53,097 nucleotides of DNA from Bacteroidaceae bacterium. GTDB taxonomy: Bacteria; Bacteroidota; Bacteroidia; Bacteroidales; Bacteroidaceae. The stretch covers positions 1-53,097 of the forward strand of contig JAEEZX010000044.1 of assembly GCA_016292045.1 (NCBI GenBank), written 5' to 3'. Every line of letters starts with the position of its first letter. The stretch's first letter is position 1. Shown here one piece after another: positions 33,006 through 43,171 of this stretch. Under the pieces are notes generated by a model. That model was not told the origin of the DNA and searched no databases. It saw nothing but the letters and a program-made list of their open reading frames with translations. A program made the position numbers and the translations under genes.

Positions 33006-33709
33006 ACCATATACCGGAACATGTGGCCATCATCATGGATGGCAATGGGCGCTGGGCTCAAGCCAAAGGTCTGCCCCGCACAGCAGGACATGTGGAAGGC
33101 GTAACTGCCGTGAAGCGTGTCACCGAAGAAGCCACTAGACTCGGCATCAAATATTTGACGCTCTATACTTTCAGTACGGAAAACTGGAACCGACCCGTTG
33201 CCGAAATCGAGGCTTTGATGAATCTCATCCTCACACAGCTCGAGGAAGAGATTTTCATGAAGAACAACGTCCGTTTCCGCATGATAGGCGAGATAGAGCG
33301 ACTGCCGAAGGCTGTGCGCAAGCGCATCTCCGAATGTATGGAACGCACATCCGTAAACACGGGGATGACGATGATTATCGCCCTATCCTACTCCAGTCGT
33401 TGGGAATTGACACGTGCAATGCAGAATATAGTCCGTGAGGGTATCGCCCCGGAGGACATCACGGAAGAAATGATTTCCCAGCATCTCACCACCAATTTCA
33501 TGCCCGACCCCGACCTGCTCATACGCACGGGAGGAGAATTGAGAATCAGCAACTATCTGCTTTGGCAATGCGCTTACACAGAATTCTATTTCACCGATGA
33601 ATACTGGCCGGATTTCGGAGAGGCATCGTTGAGAAAAGCTATAGAGGAATATCAGATGCGACAGCGCCGATATGGGAAAACAGGAGAACAGGTGACCAAT
33701 GAAGAGTAA
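32993..33709 (+). CDS. uppS: Undecaprenyl diphosphate synthase (isoprenyl transferase)
   Basis: The start is ATG at 32993 ([20 protein letters not shown]); upstream codons are in the DUF6089 gene. 238 residues, the usual length. The cis-prenyltransferase signature MDGNGRWA at 15-22 holds the catalytic Asp16. [10 protein letters not shown] and the closing [20 protein letters not shown] bind pyrophosphate. It makes the C55 lipid carrier of wall and polysaccharide synthesis. Its end overlaps the bamA start by 11 bp. Confidence 0.96.
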   Translation: MQQLNHIPEHVAIIMDGNGRWAQAKGLPRTAGHVEGVTAVKRVTEEATRLGIKYLTLYTFSTENWNRPVAEIEALMNLILTQLEEEIFMKNNVRFRMIGEIERLPKAVRKRISECMERTSVNTGMTMIIALSYSSRWELTRAMQNIVREGIAPEDITEEMISQHLTTNFMPDPDLLIRTGGELRISNYLLWQCAYTEFYFTDEYWPDFGEASLRKAIEEYQMRQRRYGKTGEQVTNEE

Positions 33710-36356
33710 GATAATAACGATACTGGCTCTTTGTCTGCTCCCTCTGTTCGCTCCTGCTCAGAGTGTGCAACGCGACACCGCTGTGACCGTGGACTATTCC
33801 CGCACCCCTCGCGAATGCATCATCGGTGGAATACAGGTGGAGGGCGTAAAGAATTTTGACCAGCGTCTGCTAGTCGGGCTCTCCGGTCTGAGTGTAGGCC
33901 AGACGGTGAAAATCCCCGGTGAAGACATCACAAAAGCCATACGCCGTTTTTGGCGCAACGGTCTGTTTGCCAATGTATCCGTGAAAGTGGACAGTATTGT
34001 GCGCAGCACCGGCGGCGGGGCTCCCGACTCCGCTTATCTGCATATCCTGCTGACACAGCGCCCCCGTATCTCGCAAATTACATATCACGGAGTGAAGAAA
34101 AGCGAACGTGAAGATCTGGAAGAGAAACTCGGGCTCGTGAAGGAGAATCAACTGACGCCCAACATGCTCGACCGCGCACAGATTTTGGCGCGCAGGTATT
34201 TCGATGAAAAGGGTTACAAGAATGCCGAACTCATCATCAAACAGCACGATGACGTGAGTCAGCCGGACAAAATAGCCCTCGACGTATATGTGGACAAGAA
34301 GTCGAAGGTGAAAATTCACAGGATATACATATTCGGCAACAACAATCTTTCGGAGCGTACCATCAAAGGCGGTCTCCTACGCAAAGGCGTCCTCAAGAAG
34401 ATACGCGAGAAGAAAGGCTGGCGCAACTGGTTCCGCAGCCATAAGTTTGTGGACAGCAGATACAAGGAGGCTAAAGAGAATCTGGAGAAGAAATACGCCG
34501 AACTCGGTTTCCGCGATGCCGTCATTGTGGCCGACAGCGTAGTACCCGCCCCCGACAAGGACAACATGGTGGATGTATATATTCATGTGGAAGAGGGACA
34601 GAAATACTATGTGCGCAACATTGAGTGGGTGGGCAACACTGTTTACCCCACCGAACTCCTGCAGGCTCTTCTCAGACTCGAGAAAGGTGATGTTTACAAC
34701 CAAACTCATATTGAGAAGCGCACGCTGACAGACGAAGACGCCATCGGCAACCTCTATTACAACAACGGCTATGTCTTCTACCACCTCACTCCCGTCGAGA
34801 TAAACATTGTGGAAGACAGCGTCGATCTTGAGATGCGTATCGTGGAGGGCCAGCAGGCACATCTCTCAAGAGTGAAGATTACGGGCAACGAACGCGTTTA
34901 CGAGAACGTCATCCGACGTGAATTGCGCACCAAACCCGGTGACCTCTTCTCGAAGGAAGCCTTGGAGCGCAGTTACCGTGAAATCGCATCCATGGGACAC
35001 TTCGATCCCGAGCATATCGAATACAAGGTGGAACCCGATATCACTAATGGCACCGTGGATATGGGTTGGGGCGTGACACCTAAGAGCAACGACCAGGTGG
35101 AGTTCTCCCTGGGTTACGGTCAGACGGGTGTCATAGGTAAAATCGGGTTGAAGTTCGGCAACTTCTGTCTGGCAAATCTCTTCAAGAAGGGCGGTCTGCG
35201 TCGCGGTGTGATGCCCAACGGTAACGGAGAAACCTTCTCTATCTCGGGTCAGACCAACGGTACATACTATCAGTCGTACTCCATTTCATACATGAATCCG
35301 TGGTTTGGAGGCAAGCGACCCAATTCGCTCTCCTTCTCGGCCTTCTACAGCCGACAGACCGACGTATCCGATGCATACTACAATTCGGCCTATTATAACA
35401 ATTACTACTCGTCCTACCTCTACGGTATGGGTACAAGCGGTTACAACTACTACGAGAACTACTATGATCCCGACAAGTACGTGCAGATGTTCGGTGTGAC
35501 CCTCGGATGGGGTAAGCGTCTGCGCTGGCCGGATGACTATTTCTATTTCCAGGCTGTGCTCGGCTACACGCGTTACATGCTGAAGGACTGGAGTTACTTC
35601 ATCATTCAGAACGGTTCGTGCAACAACCTCAACCTGACTCTCTCGCTTTCACGCAACTCTACAGACAACCAGATTTATCCCCGTCGCGGTTCGACGTTCT
35701 CTCTGGAAGTAAGTCTCACGCCTCCTTACAGTCTGTTCAACAACAAGGACTACTCCAAACTCGGCACCAACCCGAACAGTGCCACATATCAGCAGGAGCT
35801 GCAGGACAAATACCGCTGGATTGAGTACCACAAGTGGAAGTTCAAGAGCCGCACCTATACAGCTCTCTCTTCTGCTAACAAGTGCTTTGTTCTTATGACG
35901 CGTGTGGATATCGGTATACTGGGCTCCTACAAGGACGGTGTAAAGTCTCCGTTCGAGACCTTCTACGTGGGCGGTGACGGCACATCAGGTTATTCTTCCA
36001 CCTACGCCACGGAGACCATCGCTCTGAGAGGTTACGACAACGGGTCGCTTACACCCAGCCGCAACACTCTCGGCTATGCATACAATCGATTCAGTCTCGA
36101 ACTGCGCTACCCCTTCATGTTGGGAGCGTCGACAAATATCTACGGTCTCGTATTCGTGGAGGGCGGTAATGCCTGGACGGAAATTAAAAAGTTCAACCCC
36201 TTCGACCTCAAGAAGTCTGCTGGTGTCGGAGCTCGTATCTTCCTACCGATGGTGGGTCTGCTCGGTATCGACTGGGCATACGGTTTCGACGAGGTCTTCG
36301 GCAGCAAGATATATTCCGGCAGTCATTTCCACTTCATTCTCGGACAGGAATTCTAA
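33699..36356 (+). CDS. bamA: Outer-membrane protein assembly factor BamA
   Basis: 885 residues with a signal peptide ([20 protein letters not shown]). POTRA domains run over about residues 35-440: first [14 protein letters not shown] [17 protein letters not shown], then [29 protein letters not shown] and [14 protein letters not shown]. The C-terminal 16-strand barrel ends [10 protein letters not shown], with the aromatic last residue needed for insertion. It inserts beta-barrel proteins into the outer membrane. Residues ~557-594 form a Tyr/Asn-rich extracellular loop. It precedes two OmpH-type chaperone genes. Confidence 0.95.
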   Translation: MKSKIITILALCLLPLFAPAQSVQRDTAVTVDYSRTPRECIIGGIQVEGVKNFDQRLLVGLSGLSVGQTVKIPGEDITKAIRRFWRNGLFANVSVKVDSIVRSTGGGAPDSAYLHILLTQRPRISQITYHGVKKSEREDLEEKLGLVKENQLTPNMLDRAQILARRYFDEKGYKNAELIIKQHDDVSQPDKIALDVYVDKKSKVKIHRIYIFGNNNLSERTIKGGLLRKGVLKKIREKKGWRNWFRSHKFVDSRYKEAKENLEKKYAELGFRDAVIVADSVVPAPDKDNMVDVYIHVEEGQKYYVRNIEWVGNTVYPTELLQALLRLEKGDVYNQTHIEKRTLTDEDAIGNLYYNNGYVFYHLTPVEINIVEDSVDLEMRIVEGQQAHLSRVKITGNERVYENVIRRELRTKPGDLFSKEALERSYREIASMGHFDPEHIEYKVEPDITNGTVDMGWGVTPKSNDQVEFSLGYGQTGVIGKIGLKFGNFCLANLFKKGGLRRGVMPNGNGETFSISGQTNGTYYQSYSISYMNPWFGGKRPNSLSFSAFYSRQTDVSDAYYNSAYYNNYYSSYLYGMGTSGYNYYENYYDPDKYVQMFGVTLGWGKRLRWPDDYFYFQAVLGYTRYMLKDWSYFIIQNGSCNNLNLTLSLSRNSTDNQIYPRRGSTFSLEVSLTPPYSLFNNKDYSKLGTNPNSATYQQELQDKYRWIEYHKWKFKSRTYTALSSANKCFVLMTRVDIGILGSYKDGVKSPFETFYVGGDGTSGYSSTYATETIALRGYDNGSLTPSRNTLGYAYNRFSLELRYPFMLGASTNIYGLVFVEGGNAWTEIKKFNPFDLKKSAGVGARIFLPMVGLLGIDWAYGFDEVFGSKIYSGSHFHFILGQEF

Positions 36357-36383
36357 TATCAACCACAGATAAAACATACGATT

Positions 36384-36896
36384 ATGAAAAAGACTCTTTT
36401 AGGCCTCGCGCTTCTTTTTTCGTGCTTCCAGACAGCTACAGCACAGAAGTTTGCCCTTGTGGATATGGAGTACATTCTCAAAAACGTGCCCGCCTACGAA
36501 CGCGCGGGCGAGCAGCTCAATCAGGTGTCGCGTAAATGGCAGGCAGAGGTGGATGCCCTCCAGCAGGAGGCAGAGACCCTCTATAAGAACTATCAGGCCG
36601 AGGCCGTTTTCCTGAGCAACGAGCAGAAGGTGAAGCGTGAAGAGGCCGTGGTGACAAAGGAAAAAGAGGCAGCCGAACTCAAGCGCAAATACTTCGGTCC
36701 CGACGGCGAGTACTACAAGAAACGTGAGAGCCTCATGACTCCCATCGAGGATGAAATTTACAATGCCGTGAAGGAAATCTCCGAACAGAAGGGCTACAGC
36801 CTCGTGCTCGACAGAGCTTCTGAAGCCGGTATCATATTCGCTTCGCCCAAAGTGGACATCTCCAACGAGGTGCTGACCAGACTGGGATACAATTGA
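36384..36896 (+). CDS. OmpH/Skp-type periplasmic chaperone, first copy
   Basis: 170 residues, signal peptide ending TATAQ near residue 21. The mature part opens with KFALVDMEYILKNVPAYERA, then long charged helices (WQAEVDALQQEAETLYKNYQ) that form the coiled-coil arms of Skp, and ends in a small beta segment (YSLVLDRASEAGIIFASPKVDI). Skp trimers hold unfolded outer-membrane proteins for BamA. It follows bamA by 27 bp. Compared with its tandem partner, the beta head is alike but the arms differ. Confidence 0.92.
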   Translation: MKKTLLGLALLFSCFQTATAQKFALVDMEYILKNVPAYERAGEQLNQVSRKWQAEVDALQQEAETLYKNYQAEAVFLSNEQKVKREEAVVTKEKEAAELKRKYFGPDGEYYKKRESLMTPIEDEIYNAVKEISEQKGYSLVLDRASEAGIIFASPKVDISNEVLTRLGYN

Positions 36897-36937
36897 TGTA
36901 AAGAAACATATAAAAATAACAACACAGTATTAAAATT

Positions 36938-37441
36938 ATGAAAAAGATTCTTATTATGGCTTTTGCCATGATGGCCATGACAGCCAGCGCCCAGAAGTTT
37001 GCACACTTCAACAGCGCCGACGTAATTCCCAGCATGAAGGAGTATACCACTGCCATGCAGGAGTTGGAGACTATGTCCAAGCAGTATGACGAGGACCTCA
37101 AGATGATGCAGGACGAGTTGCAGAAGAAGAGCGAGGAGTATCAGAAGGAGCAGGCCAACCTGCTGGAGAATGTACGCGCACGCCGCGAACAGGAGCTTCA
37201 GGATCTCTACCAGCGTCTGCAGCAGAGTTATCAAGACAACCAGCAGGCTCTCCAGAAGGCTCAGCAGGAGAAACTTGGCATCATTCAGGAGAAGGTGCTC
37301 TCTGCCGTGAAGAAGCTCGGCGAGGCCGGCAACTATGTTTACATCGTGGACATCTCTTCCGGCGTTATTCCCTTCGTCAACACCTCCCTTTCCACAGACA
37401 TCACCGCAGATGTGAAGAAGGAAGTGGGCATTGTTCCCTAA
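36938..37441 (+). CDS. OmpH/Skp-type periplasmic chaperone, second copy
   Basis: 167 residues, signal peptide ending MTASA (MKKILIMAFAMMAMTASAQK). KFAHFNSADVIPSMKEYTTA is the Skp opening. A Gln/Glu-rich helical arm (residues ~60-120, with many Q residues) and a closing VYIVDISSGVIPFVNTS complete the fold. A tandem paralogue of the gene upstream, 41 bp away. Two different Skp-like proteins may form homo- or heterotrimers; that is inference. Confidence 0.92.
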   Translation: MKKILIMAFAMMAMTASAQKFAHFNSADVIPSMKEYTTAMQELETMSKQYDEDLKMMQDELQKKSEEYQKEQANLLENVRARREQELQDLYQRLQQSYQDNQQALQKAQQEKLGIIQEKVLSAVKKLGEAGNYVYIVDISSGVIPFVNTSLSTDITADVKKEVGIVP

Positions 37442-37468
37442 ATCAACACGTTATTCACCAGCCATATC

Positions 37469-38296
37469 GTGACTGCACCAATAGGCATATTCGACAGCGG
37501 ATACGGAGGGCTGACGATACTTAAGCAGATACGTCGTCTGATGCCTCAGTATGACTATCTGTATCTTGGCGACAATGCCCGTGCACCTTATGGCTACCGT
37601 TCCTATGAGGTGGTGTACGAATTCACTCTCGAAGCCGTACGCCACCTCTTTCATGCGGGCTGTCCGCTCGTCATTCTGGCGTGCAACACTGCTTCCGCAA
37701 AGGCTCTGCGCAGCATCCAGCAGATAAACCTCCCCAAGATGGACGACCCTACGCGCCGCGTGCTCGGTGTGATACGTCCCACGGTGGAGAGCCTCGGAGA
37801 GATTACGCGCACGCGCCACATCGGCATCTTCGGCACGCCTGGCACCATACGTTCCCTCACCTACGATATAGAGATACACAAACTCTATCCCGATATCAAG
37901 GTGACAGGAGTGGCCTGCCCCATGTGGGTTCCGCTTGTGGAGAACGAGGAATACGCCAGTCCCGGAGCCGACTATTTTGTAAAGAAATATGTGGACCAGC
38001 TCCTCTCTCTCGACAACGAGATAGACACCATTATCCTCGGTTGCACCCACTATCCCCTGCTCCTGGATAAGATACGTGCCTGCTGTCCCGACCATATCAC
38101 TCTCATGCCGCAGGGAGAATATGTGGCACAAAGCCTCCAAGGCTACCTCCGTCGCCACACAGAGATGGAGACACGTCTCTCACGTGGCGCATCCCTCAGC
38201 ATGGAGACCACCGAGCAGCCCGGTCAGTTCTCCTCGCTCGCTTCGCTCTTTTTGGGTGAAAGCGCCGGCGTGGATGTGAAGCGTATCACGCTGTAA
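37469..38296 (+). CDS. murI: Glutamate racemase
   Basis: 275 residues from a GTG start. Converts L- to D-glutamate for peptidoglycan without a cofactor. Catalytic Cys72 (LACNTAS) and Cys192 (LGCTHYP), plus FDSGYGG at 8-14 and GDNARAPYG at 34-42, are all present. Last gene of the envelope operon. Its final 73 bp lie opposite the end of the LolC/E-type gene. Confidence 0.95.
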   Translation: MTAPIGIFDSGYGGLTILKQIRRLMPQYDYLYLGDNARAPYGYRSYEVVYEFTLEAVRHLFHAGCPLVILACNTASAKALRSIQQINLPKMDDPTRRVLGVIRPTVESLGEITRTRHIGIFGTPGTIRSLTYDIEIHKLYPDIKVTGVACPMWVPLVENEEYASPGADYFVKKYVDQLLSLDNEIDTIILGCTHYPLLLDKIRACCPDHITLMPQGEYVAQSLQGYLRRHTEMETRLSRGASLSMETTEQPGQFSSLASLFLGESAGVDVKRITL

Positions 38297-39480
38297 ACGG
38301 CCAGTCCGCCCATCACCGCCACCGTAGCAAGTATTGTGATGAAATCCGTCAGATGCATACTCACCGGGTATGCCTCCACGATGTATCCGTCCCCTCCTCC
38401 CATCTTTATCAGTCCGTACTGCTCCTGCAGCCAGCACAGCGCGCCTCCAAGCGCTATACCCAACACACAGCCCGACACCACAATCATCCATCCCTCGTAA
38501 AGGAATATGCGCTGACGCATGGCGAGCGGGAATCCCAGGCTCCGCATTGTCTGCAGGTCATCCTTTTTGTCTATGACTAACATCGACAGACTACCTATGA
38601 TGTTCAGCGATGCCACCAGCAGGATGAAGCAGAGGAAGATATATGCTATCAACTTCTCCACCTTCATGATGCGGAACACGTCGCGTTGCTGCTCATAGAG
38701 GTCTTCCACGATGAAATCCGTGCCCCTCAGCACCTTCTCCACTGCCGACCTGTCGCCTCCCTCTGCAAGCTTCACCTCCAGCGCGGTGTATTGCCCGCGA
38801 CGGTCGAACAGACGCTGTGCAAAACCCAGCGAACACAGTATATAGTGGTTGTCATACTGTCCCTGATGCACCATGAACACCACGCCCGGGGAATGCAATT
38901 CGTCTTTGTTGAAACTCGACATCGGATTCGCCATATTCACCTGTTCGCCCTTCTTGGGGGCGTAGATAGTGAGCGGTTCATCGAAATTCGCTCCCAACCC
39001 CAACTGTCCACAGAGCCCGATACCTAATATACCGAATTCCAGCACGTCAATATGCAGTGTGGGCGAGCCCTCTCCGTAAAGTATGTTTTTGAGATTGTGC
39101 TGCTCCTCGAAGTTGTCTGCCACACCCTTGAGCGTCACCACCGTCTGCTTGCCTCCTCTCACCACAAGTGCCTTGTCCTCCACCACGGGAGTCACCACGT
39201 CCACATCCTCCAACCCCTCTATTTCCTTGATGTGCAGGTCTTTTGCACTGAAGGGATGCCCGTCCGCGAGGGTGACGCGCAGCTCGGGGTCGAAATCCGT
39301 GAAGAGGTCTGCCACCAGTTCCTGAAAACCGTTGAACACGCTCATCACGCACACCAGCGCCATGCTTCCCACCACCACTCCCAGCATGGAGATAATGCTG
39401 ATGATGTTGATGGCGCTATGCTTCTTCTTTGAGAACAGGTATCTTTTAGCTATGAAGAAGGCGGTCGATGTTTTCGACAT
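38224..39480 (-). CDS. ABC-transporter permease of LolC/LolE type (FtsX family)
   Basis: 418 residues. An N-terminal membrane helix (NIISIISMLGVVVGSMALVC) is followed by a large periplasmic part, then three helices in the last third (IAYIFLCFILLVASLNIIG; IVVSGCVLGIALGGALCWL; LATVAVMGGLAVYSVI). This layout belongs to the Lol system, which extracts lipoproteins from the inner membrane; a homodimer is possible since only one permease gene is present. No ATP-binding partner is adjacent. The C-terminal tail (TSTPALSPKKSEASEEN) is coded antisense to the end of murI. It overlaps rbfA by 35 bp. Confidence 0.88.
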   Translation of the reverse strand: MSKTSTAFFIAKRYLFSKKKHSAINIISIISMLGVVVGSMALVCVMSVFNGFQELVADLFTDFDPELRVTLADGHPFSAKDLHIKEIEGLEDVDVVTPVVEDKALVVRGGKQTVVTLKGVADNFEEQHNLKNILYGEGSPTLHIDVLEFGILGIGLCGQLGLGANFDEPLTIYAPKKGEQVNMANPMSSFNKDELHSPGVVFMVHQGQYDNHYILCSLGFAQRLFDRRGQYTALEVKLAEGGDRSAVEKVLRGTDFIVEDLYEQQRDVFRIMKVEKLIAYIFLCFILLVASLNIIGSLSMLVIDKKDDLQTMRSLGFPLAMRQRIFLYEGWMIVVSGCVLGIALGGALCWLQEQYGLIKMGGGDGYIVEAYPVSMHLTDFITILATVAVMGGLAVYSVIRFTSTPALSPKKSEASEEN

Positions 39481-39781
39481 AATCCAGTGAGTCGTCCACG
39501 AAAAACTTCAACTCGGGTATGATGCGCAGTTGCATGCGTACCCTCTTTCCCAGTTCATAGCGTATGGTCTTCATGTTCTGGTTCACGTTGGCAACGATTT
39601 CCTCGCTCCTTTCGCTTGGGAACACGGAGAGATAGGCACGACACACACTCATATCAGGTGAAATGCGGCATGCCGATACGCTCACCAGAGTGCCCTTCAT
39701 GCTCTGCGTCTGGCGTCGGAACATGTCTGAGAGCTCTTTCTGTATGAGCCGTGCCACTTTGTTTTGACGGGTGGTTTCCAT
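39446..39781 (-). CDS. rbfA: 30S ribosome-binding factor A
   Basis: 111 residues. METTRQNKVARLIQKELSDM is the opening helix, and the KH-like fold follows (SACRISPDMSVCRAYLSVFP, then RIIPELKFFVDDSLDYVENI). It helps mature the 5' end of 16S rRNA in the cold. The start codon shares an A with the HIT stop (TGATG), and the 3' end overlaps the permease gene by 35 bp. Confidence 0.92.
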   Translation of the reverse strand: METTRQNKVARLIQKELSDMFRRQTQSMKGTLVSVSACRISPDMSVCRAYLSVFPSERSEEIVANVNQNMKTIRYELGKRVRMQLRIIPELKFFVDDSLDYVENIDRLLHS

Positions 39782-40170
39782 CAGAACTCCTTTGCTATTG
39801 CGGCAGCCACGGCAGCCATTTCCTCGGACGACAGCTCCTGTTTCTTGTTTGCGAAGTTAAGGTCTTTCTCGCTCTGCATGGGTACAAGATGTATGTGTGC
39901 GTGGGGCACTTCCAGTCCCAGCACAGCCTGTCCCACCTTCACGCAGGGGATGGCCTTCTTTATGGCCACAGCCACATGCTTGGCGAAAATCTGCATACGG
40001 CCGATTTCCTCGTCACTGAGGTCGAAGATGTAGTCCACTTCACGCTTGGGCACCACCAGTGTGTGGCCCTTCTGCAGCGGCGCGATATCGAGAAAAGCAA
40101 AGAATTCATCGTTCTCCGCCACCTTGTAGCACGGGATGTCTCCCTTGATTATTTTAGAGAATATCGTCAT
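39781..40170 (-). CDS. HIT-family nucleotide hydrolase
   Basis: 129 residues. The histidine-triad motif HAHIHLVP (HxHxH) is near residues 98-105, with GHTLVVPKREV at 34-45. HIT proteins of the HinT branch split nucleoside phosphoramidates or adenylylated substrates. It is tightly placed between greA (4-bp overlap, ATGA) and rbfA (1-bp overlap), so the three are co-translated. Confidence 0.93.
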   Translation of the reverse strand: MTIFSKIIKGDIPCYKVAENDEFFAFLDIAPLQKGHTLVVPKREVDYIFDLSDEEIGRMQIFAKHVAVAIKKAIPCVKVGQAVLGLEVPHAHIHLVPMQSEKDLNFANKKQELSSEEMAAVAAAIAKEF

Positions 40171-40637
40171 TCTTCAAAACTGATTGAGAGGATTTCAAAT
40201 GTCAGCACGCCTGCAGGCACCTTCACGGGCACCTTCTCGCCCACCTTGTGGCCGAGCAGACCCTTTGCGATGGGCGACTCCACGCTGATTTTGCCTTCGC
40301 GGTTGTTGGCCTCCGTACCTGATACTATGCGGTACTTTGCCGTCATTCCGTTGGCCACGTTCTTGATTTCCACTGTGCAGAGGATACCAACCTCGTCGCT
40401 CTTGAGATTCTTCGTGTCGATGATTTTCGCATCGTGAATTGTCTGCTTGAGCAAGGCGATTTTGGTCTCCAACTTGCTCTGCCACTCTTTGGCGGCATCG
40501 TATTCTGCGTTCTCGCTCAGGTCTCCCTTGTCGCGAGCTTCCGCAATGGCAGCACTGGCAGCGGGACGATCCACACTTTCCATACGCTGTAGTTCAGCCA
40601 CGAGCTTGTCGTAGCCCTCTTGTGACATATAAGCCAT
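40167..40637 (-). CDS. greA: Transcription elongation factor GreA
   Basis: 156 residues, the normal length. The N-terminal coiled coil (GYDKLVAELQRMESVDRPAA, with acidic DLSENAEYDAAKEWQ at the tip) reaches into RNA polymerase to rescue backtracked complexes. The C-terminal FKBP-like domain includes SVESPIAKGLLGHKVGEKVPVK. First gene of a four-gene minus-strand unit (greA-HIT-rbfA-permease), with a -7 box 32 bp before the start. Confidence 0.95.
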   Translation of the reverse strand: MAYMSQEGYDKLVAELQRMESVDRPAASAAIAEARDKGDLSENAEYDAAKEWQSKLETKIALLKQTIHDAKIIDTKNLKSDEVGILCTVEIKNVANGMTAKYRIVSGTEANNREGKISVESPIAKGLLGHKVGEKVPVKVPAGVLTFEILSISFEE

Positions 40638-40668
40638 AGTAAGATTGTTTTTCGTTAGATTTTGGGCG

Positions 40669-40676
40669 CAAAGATA
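40669..40676 (-). promoter_or_regulatory. -7 box of the greA operon
   Basis: TATCTTTG on the minus strand. Divergent from the pnp promoter in the same 180-bp gap. Confidence 0.6.
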
Positions 40677-40771
40677 CGATTTTTTGTCCGAAGTGAAATC
40701 GGAAAAGCAAAAAATACATGCCTATAAGCAGATTTTTGGGGCAAATTCCCCCTTAAATCCTTATTTATTCG

Positions 40772-40779
40772 TATATTTG
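40772..40779 (+). promoter_or_regulatory. -7 box of pnp
   Basis: TATATTTG lies 37 bp before the pnp start. No clear -33 box. Confidence 0.5.
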
Positions 40780-40816
40780 CACGATTTTTGACGTATTTTT
40801 ATTTATTATCAACAAG

Positions 40817-43066
40817 ATGAACGTAATTACAAAGACCGTCTCACTGCCCGATGGAAGAACCATCACCATTGAGACCGGTAAATTGGCCAAACAAGCCGAT
40901 GGTGCCGTTATGTTGCGTATGAACAACACCGTGCTCCTGGCCACTGTTTGTGGTGCCAAGGACGCTGTTCCCGGCACAGATTTTATGCCTCTTCAGGTAG
41001 AGTATCGTGAGAAGTACAGTGCAGCCGGACGTTTCCCCGGCGGTTTCACCAAGCGCGAGGGAAAAGCCAACGACGATGAGATTCTCACCTGTCGTCTCGT
41101 GGACCGCGCTCTGCGTCCCCTCTTCCCCAGCAACTACCACGCTGAGGTTTATGTCAATGTTATTCTTTTCTCTGCCGATGGCGTGGATATGCCCGATGCA
41201 TTGGCAGGTTTTGCCGCCAGCGCCGCTCTTAGCTGCAGCGACATCCCCTGGGAGGGTCCCATCAGCGAGGTGCGTGTGGCACGCATAAACGGAGAGTATG
41301 TTATCAACCCCACCTTCGACCAGCTCAAGCAGGCCGACATGGACCTCATGGTTGGCGCCACTGAGGAGAACATCATGATGGTGGAGGGCGAGATGAAGGA
41401 AGTGCAGGAGAGCGACCTTCTGGCCGCCCTCAAGGCCGCTCACGAGGCTATCAAGCCCATGTGCCGTTTGCAGAAGGAAATGGCCAAGGAACTCGGCACC
41501 GACGTGAAGCGCGAGTACTGCCATGAGGTCAACGACGAGGAGCTCCGCGAGGAGGTGAAGCAGAAGTGCTATCAGCCCGCCTACGACGTCACCAAGCAGG
41601 CCCTCGAGAAGCACCAGCGCGCCGAGGCTTTCGAGAAGATTCGCGAGGACTTCAAGCTTGAGTATGCCGCTGCCCACAGCGAGCTCTCCGATGAGGAGCT
41701 CGAGGAGAAGAACGCTCTCGTGGACCGCTACTACCACGATGTGGAGCGCGACGCCATGCGCCGTTGCATCCTCGACGAGGGCATCCGTCTCGACGGTCGT
41801 AAGACCACCGACATCCGCCCCATCTGGTGCGAGGTGAGCCCGCTGCCCATGCCTCACGGTTCGGCAATCTTCACCCGCGGTGAAACGCAGTCTCTCTCTA
41901 CCACCACACTGGGCACTAAGCTAGACGAGAAGATGGTGGACGATGTGCTCGACAAGAGCTACATGCGCTTCCTCCTTCACTACAACTTCCCTCCCTTCTC
42001 CACCGGCGAGGCTAAGGCTCAGCGCGGCGTAGGCCGTCGCGAGATCGGTCACGGCCATCTGGCATGGCGCGGCCTGAAGGGTCAGATTCCTGCCGACTAT
42101 CCTTATACTATCCGCGTGGTGAGCGACATCCTTGAGAGCAACGGTTCCTCTTCCATGGCCACCGTCTGCGCAGGCTGTCTCTCTCTGATGGATGCCGGTG
42201 TGCCCTTGAAGAGCCCTGTGAGCGGTATCGCCATGGGTCTCATCAAGAACCCCGGTGAGGACAAGTACGCTGTGCTCAGCGATATCCTCGGCGACGAGGA
42301 CCACCTGGGCGATATGGACTTCAAGACCACAGGTACTCCCAACGGTCTTACGGCCACTCAGATGGATATCAAGTGCGACGGTCTCTCTTACGATATTCTC
42401 GAGAAGGCTCTCATGCAGGCCAAGGCCGGTCGTGAGCACATCCTCGGCGAGATGCTGAAGGTGCTGCCTGCACCTCGTCCTGAGCTCAAACCCCATGTGC
42501 CCCGCATCGAGCAGATCATCATACCTAAGGAGTTCATCGGTGCTGTCATCGGTCCCGGCGGTAAGATTATCCAGGGCATGCAGGAGGAGACCGGTGCCAT
42601 CATCACCATCGACGAAGAAGACGGTGTGGGCAAGGTACAGGTCAGCGGTAGCGACAAGTCGTGCATCGACGCAGCTCTTGCCAAGATTCGCGCCATTGTT
42701 GCCATCCCCGAGGTCGGTGAGGTATATGAGGGTGTTGTACGCTCCATCATGCCTTACGGCGCTTTCGTGGAGTTCATGCCCGGCAAGGACGGCCTGCTCC
42801 ACATCAGCGAGATTGAGTGGAAGCGTCTGGAGACCGTTGAGGAGTCCGGCCTGAAGGAAGGCGACAAGATACAGGTGAAGCTTCTGGAGATTGACCCCAA
42901 GACGGGCAAGTACAAGCTCTCACACCGCGTGCTCATTGAGAAGCCCGAGGGCTACGTGGAGCGCGAGCGCCGTCCCCGTCCCGAGCGTCGTCCCCGTCCT
43001 GAGCGTCGTCCCCGCCCTGAGCGCGGCGGCTACCGCGAGGAGGATTCTTCTTCCGACGAAGAGTAA
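40817..43066 (+). CDS. pnp: Polyribonucleotide nucleotidyltransferase (PNPase)
   Basis: 749 residues. Two RNase PH-like domains (about residues 1-230 and 330-550), joined by a helical linker, degrade RNA 3' to 5' with phosphate. [23 protein letters not shown] and the [19 protein letters not shown] stretches are core motifs. A KH domain has IGPGGK near 580, and an S1 domain covers about 635-705 ([21 protein letters not shown]). The C-terminus is a 40-residue basic tail with three RRPRPE units, encoded by an 18-bp tandem repeat. Member of the RNA-decay machinery. Terminated by a hairpin 34 bp later. Confidence 0.96.
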   Translation: MNVITKTVSLPDGRTITIETGKLAKQADGAVMLRMNNTVLLATVCGAKDAVPGTDFMPLQVEYREKYSAAGRFPGGFTKREGKANDDEILTCRLVDRALRPLFPSNYHAEVYVNVILFSADGVDMPDALAGFAASAALSCSDIPWEGPISEVRVARINGEYVINPTFDQLKQADMDLMVGATEENIMMVEGEMKEVQESDLLAALKAAHEAIKPMCRLQKEMAKELGTDVKREYCHEVNDEELREEVKQKCYQPAYDVTKQALEKHQRAEAFEKIREDFKLEYAAAHSELSDEELEEKNALVDRYYHDVERDAMRRCILDEGIRLDGRKTTDIRPIWCEVSPLPMPHGSAIFTRGETQSLSTTTLGTKLDEKMVDDVLDKSYMRFLLHYNFPPFSTGEAKAQRGVGRREIGHGHLAWRGLKGQIPADYPYTIRVVSDILESNGSSSMATVCAGCLSLMDAGVPLKSPVSGIAMGLIKNPGEDKYAVLSDILGDEDHLGDMDFKTTGTPNGLTATQMDIKCDGLSYDILEKALMQAKAGREHILGEMLKVLPAPRPELKPHVPRIEQIIIPKEFIGAVIGPGGKIIQGMQEETGAIITIDEEDGVGKVQVSGSDKSCIDAALAKIRAIVAIPEVGEVYEGVVRSIMPYGAFVEFMPGKDGLLHISEIEWKRLETVEESGLKEGDKIQVKLLEIDPKTGKYKLSHRVLIEKPEGYVERERRPRPERRPRPERRPRPERGGYREEDSSSDEE
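42968..43021 (+). repeat. 18-bp tandem repeat x3 in the pnp tail
   Basis: Three nearly identical in-frame 18-base units encode [18 protein letters not shown]. Copy-number change would keep the frame, so tail length could vary between strains. Confidence 0.85.
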
Positions 43067-43099
43067 ATCCGAGATTTAACAGATTTAGGATATAATAAA

Positions 43100-43131
43100 A
43101 TGGGAGTCAGCAATGGCTCCCGTTTTTGTTT
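43100..43131 (+). terminator. Terminator of pnp, usable in both directions
   Basis: GGGAGTC ... GGCTCCC hairpin followed by GTTTTTGTTT on the plus strand. Read on the minus strand, it is followed by ATTTTATTAT, so it may also end the convergent gene's transcript. Confidence 0.8.
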
Positions 43132-43171
43132 CCCGGTTTTTCTATAAAGAAGATTCACAGGATTGAGAATT

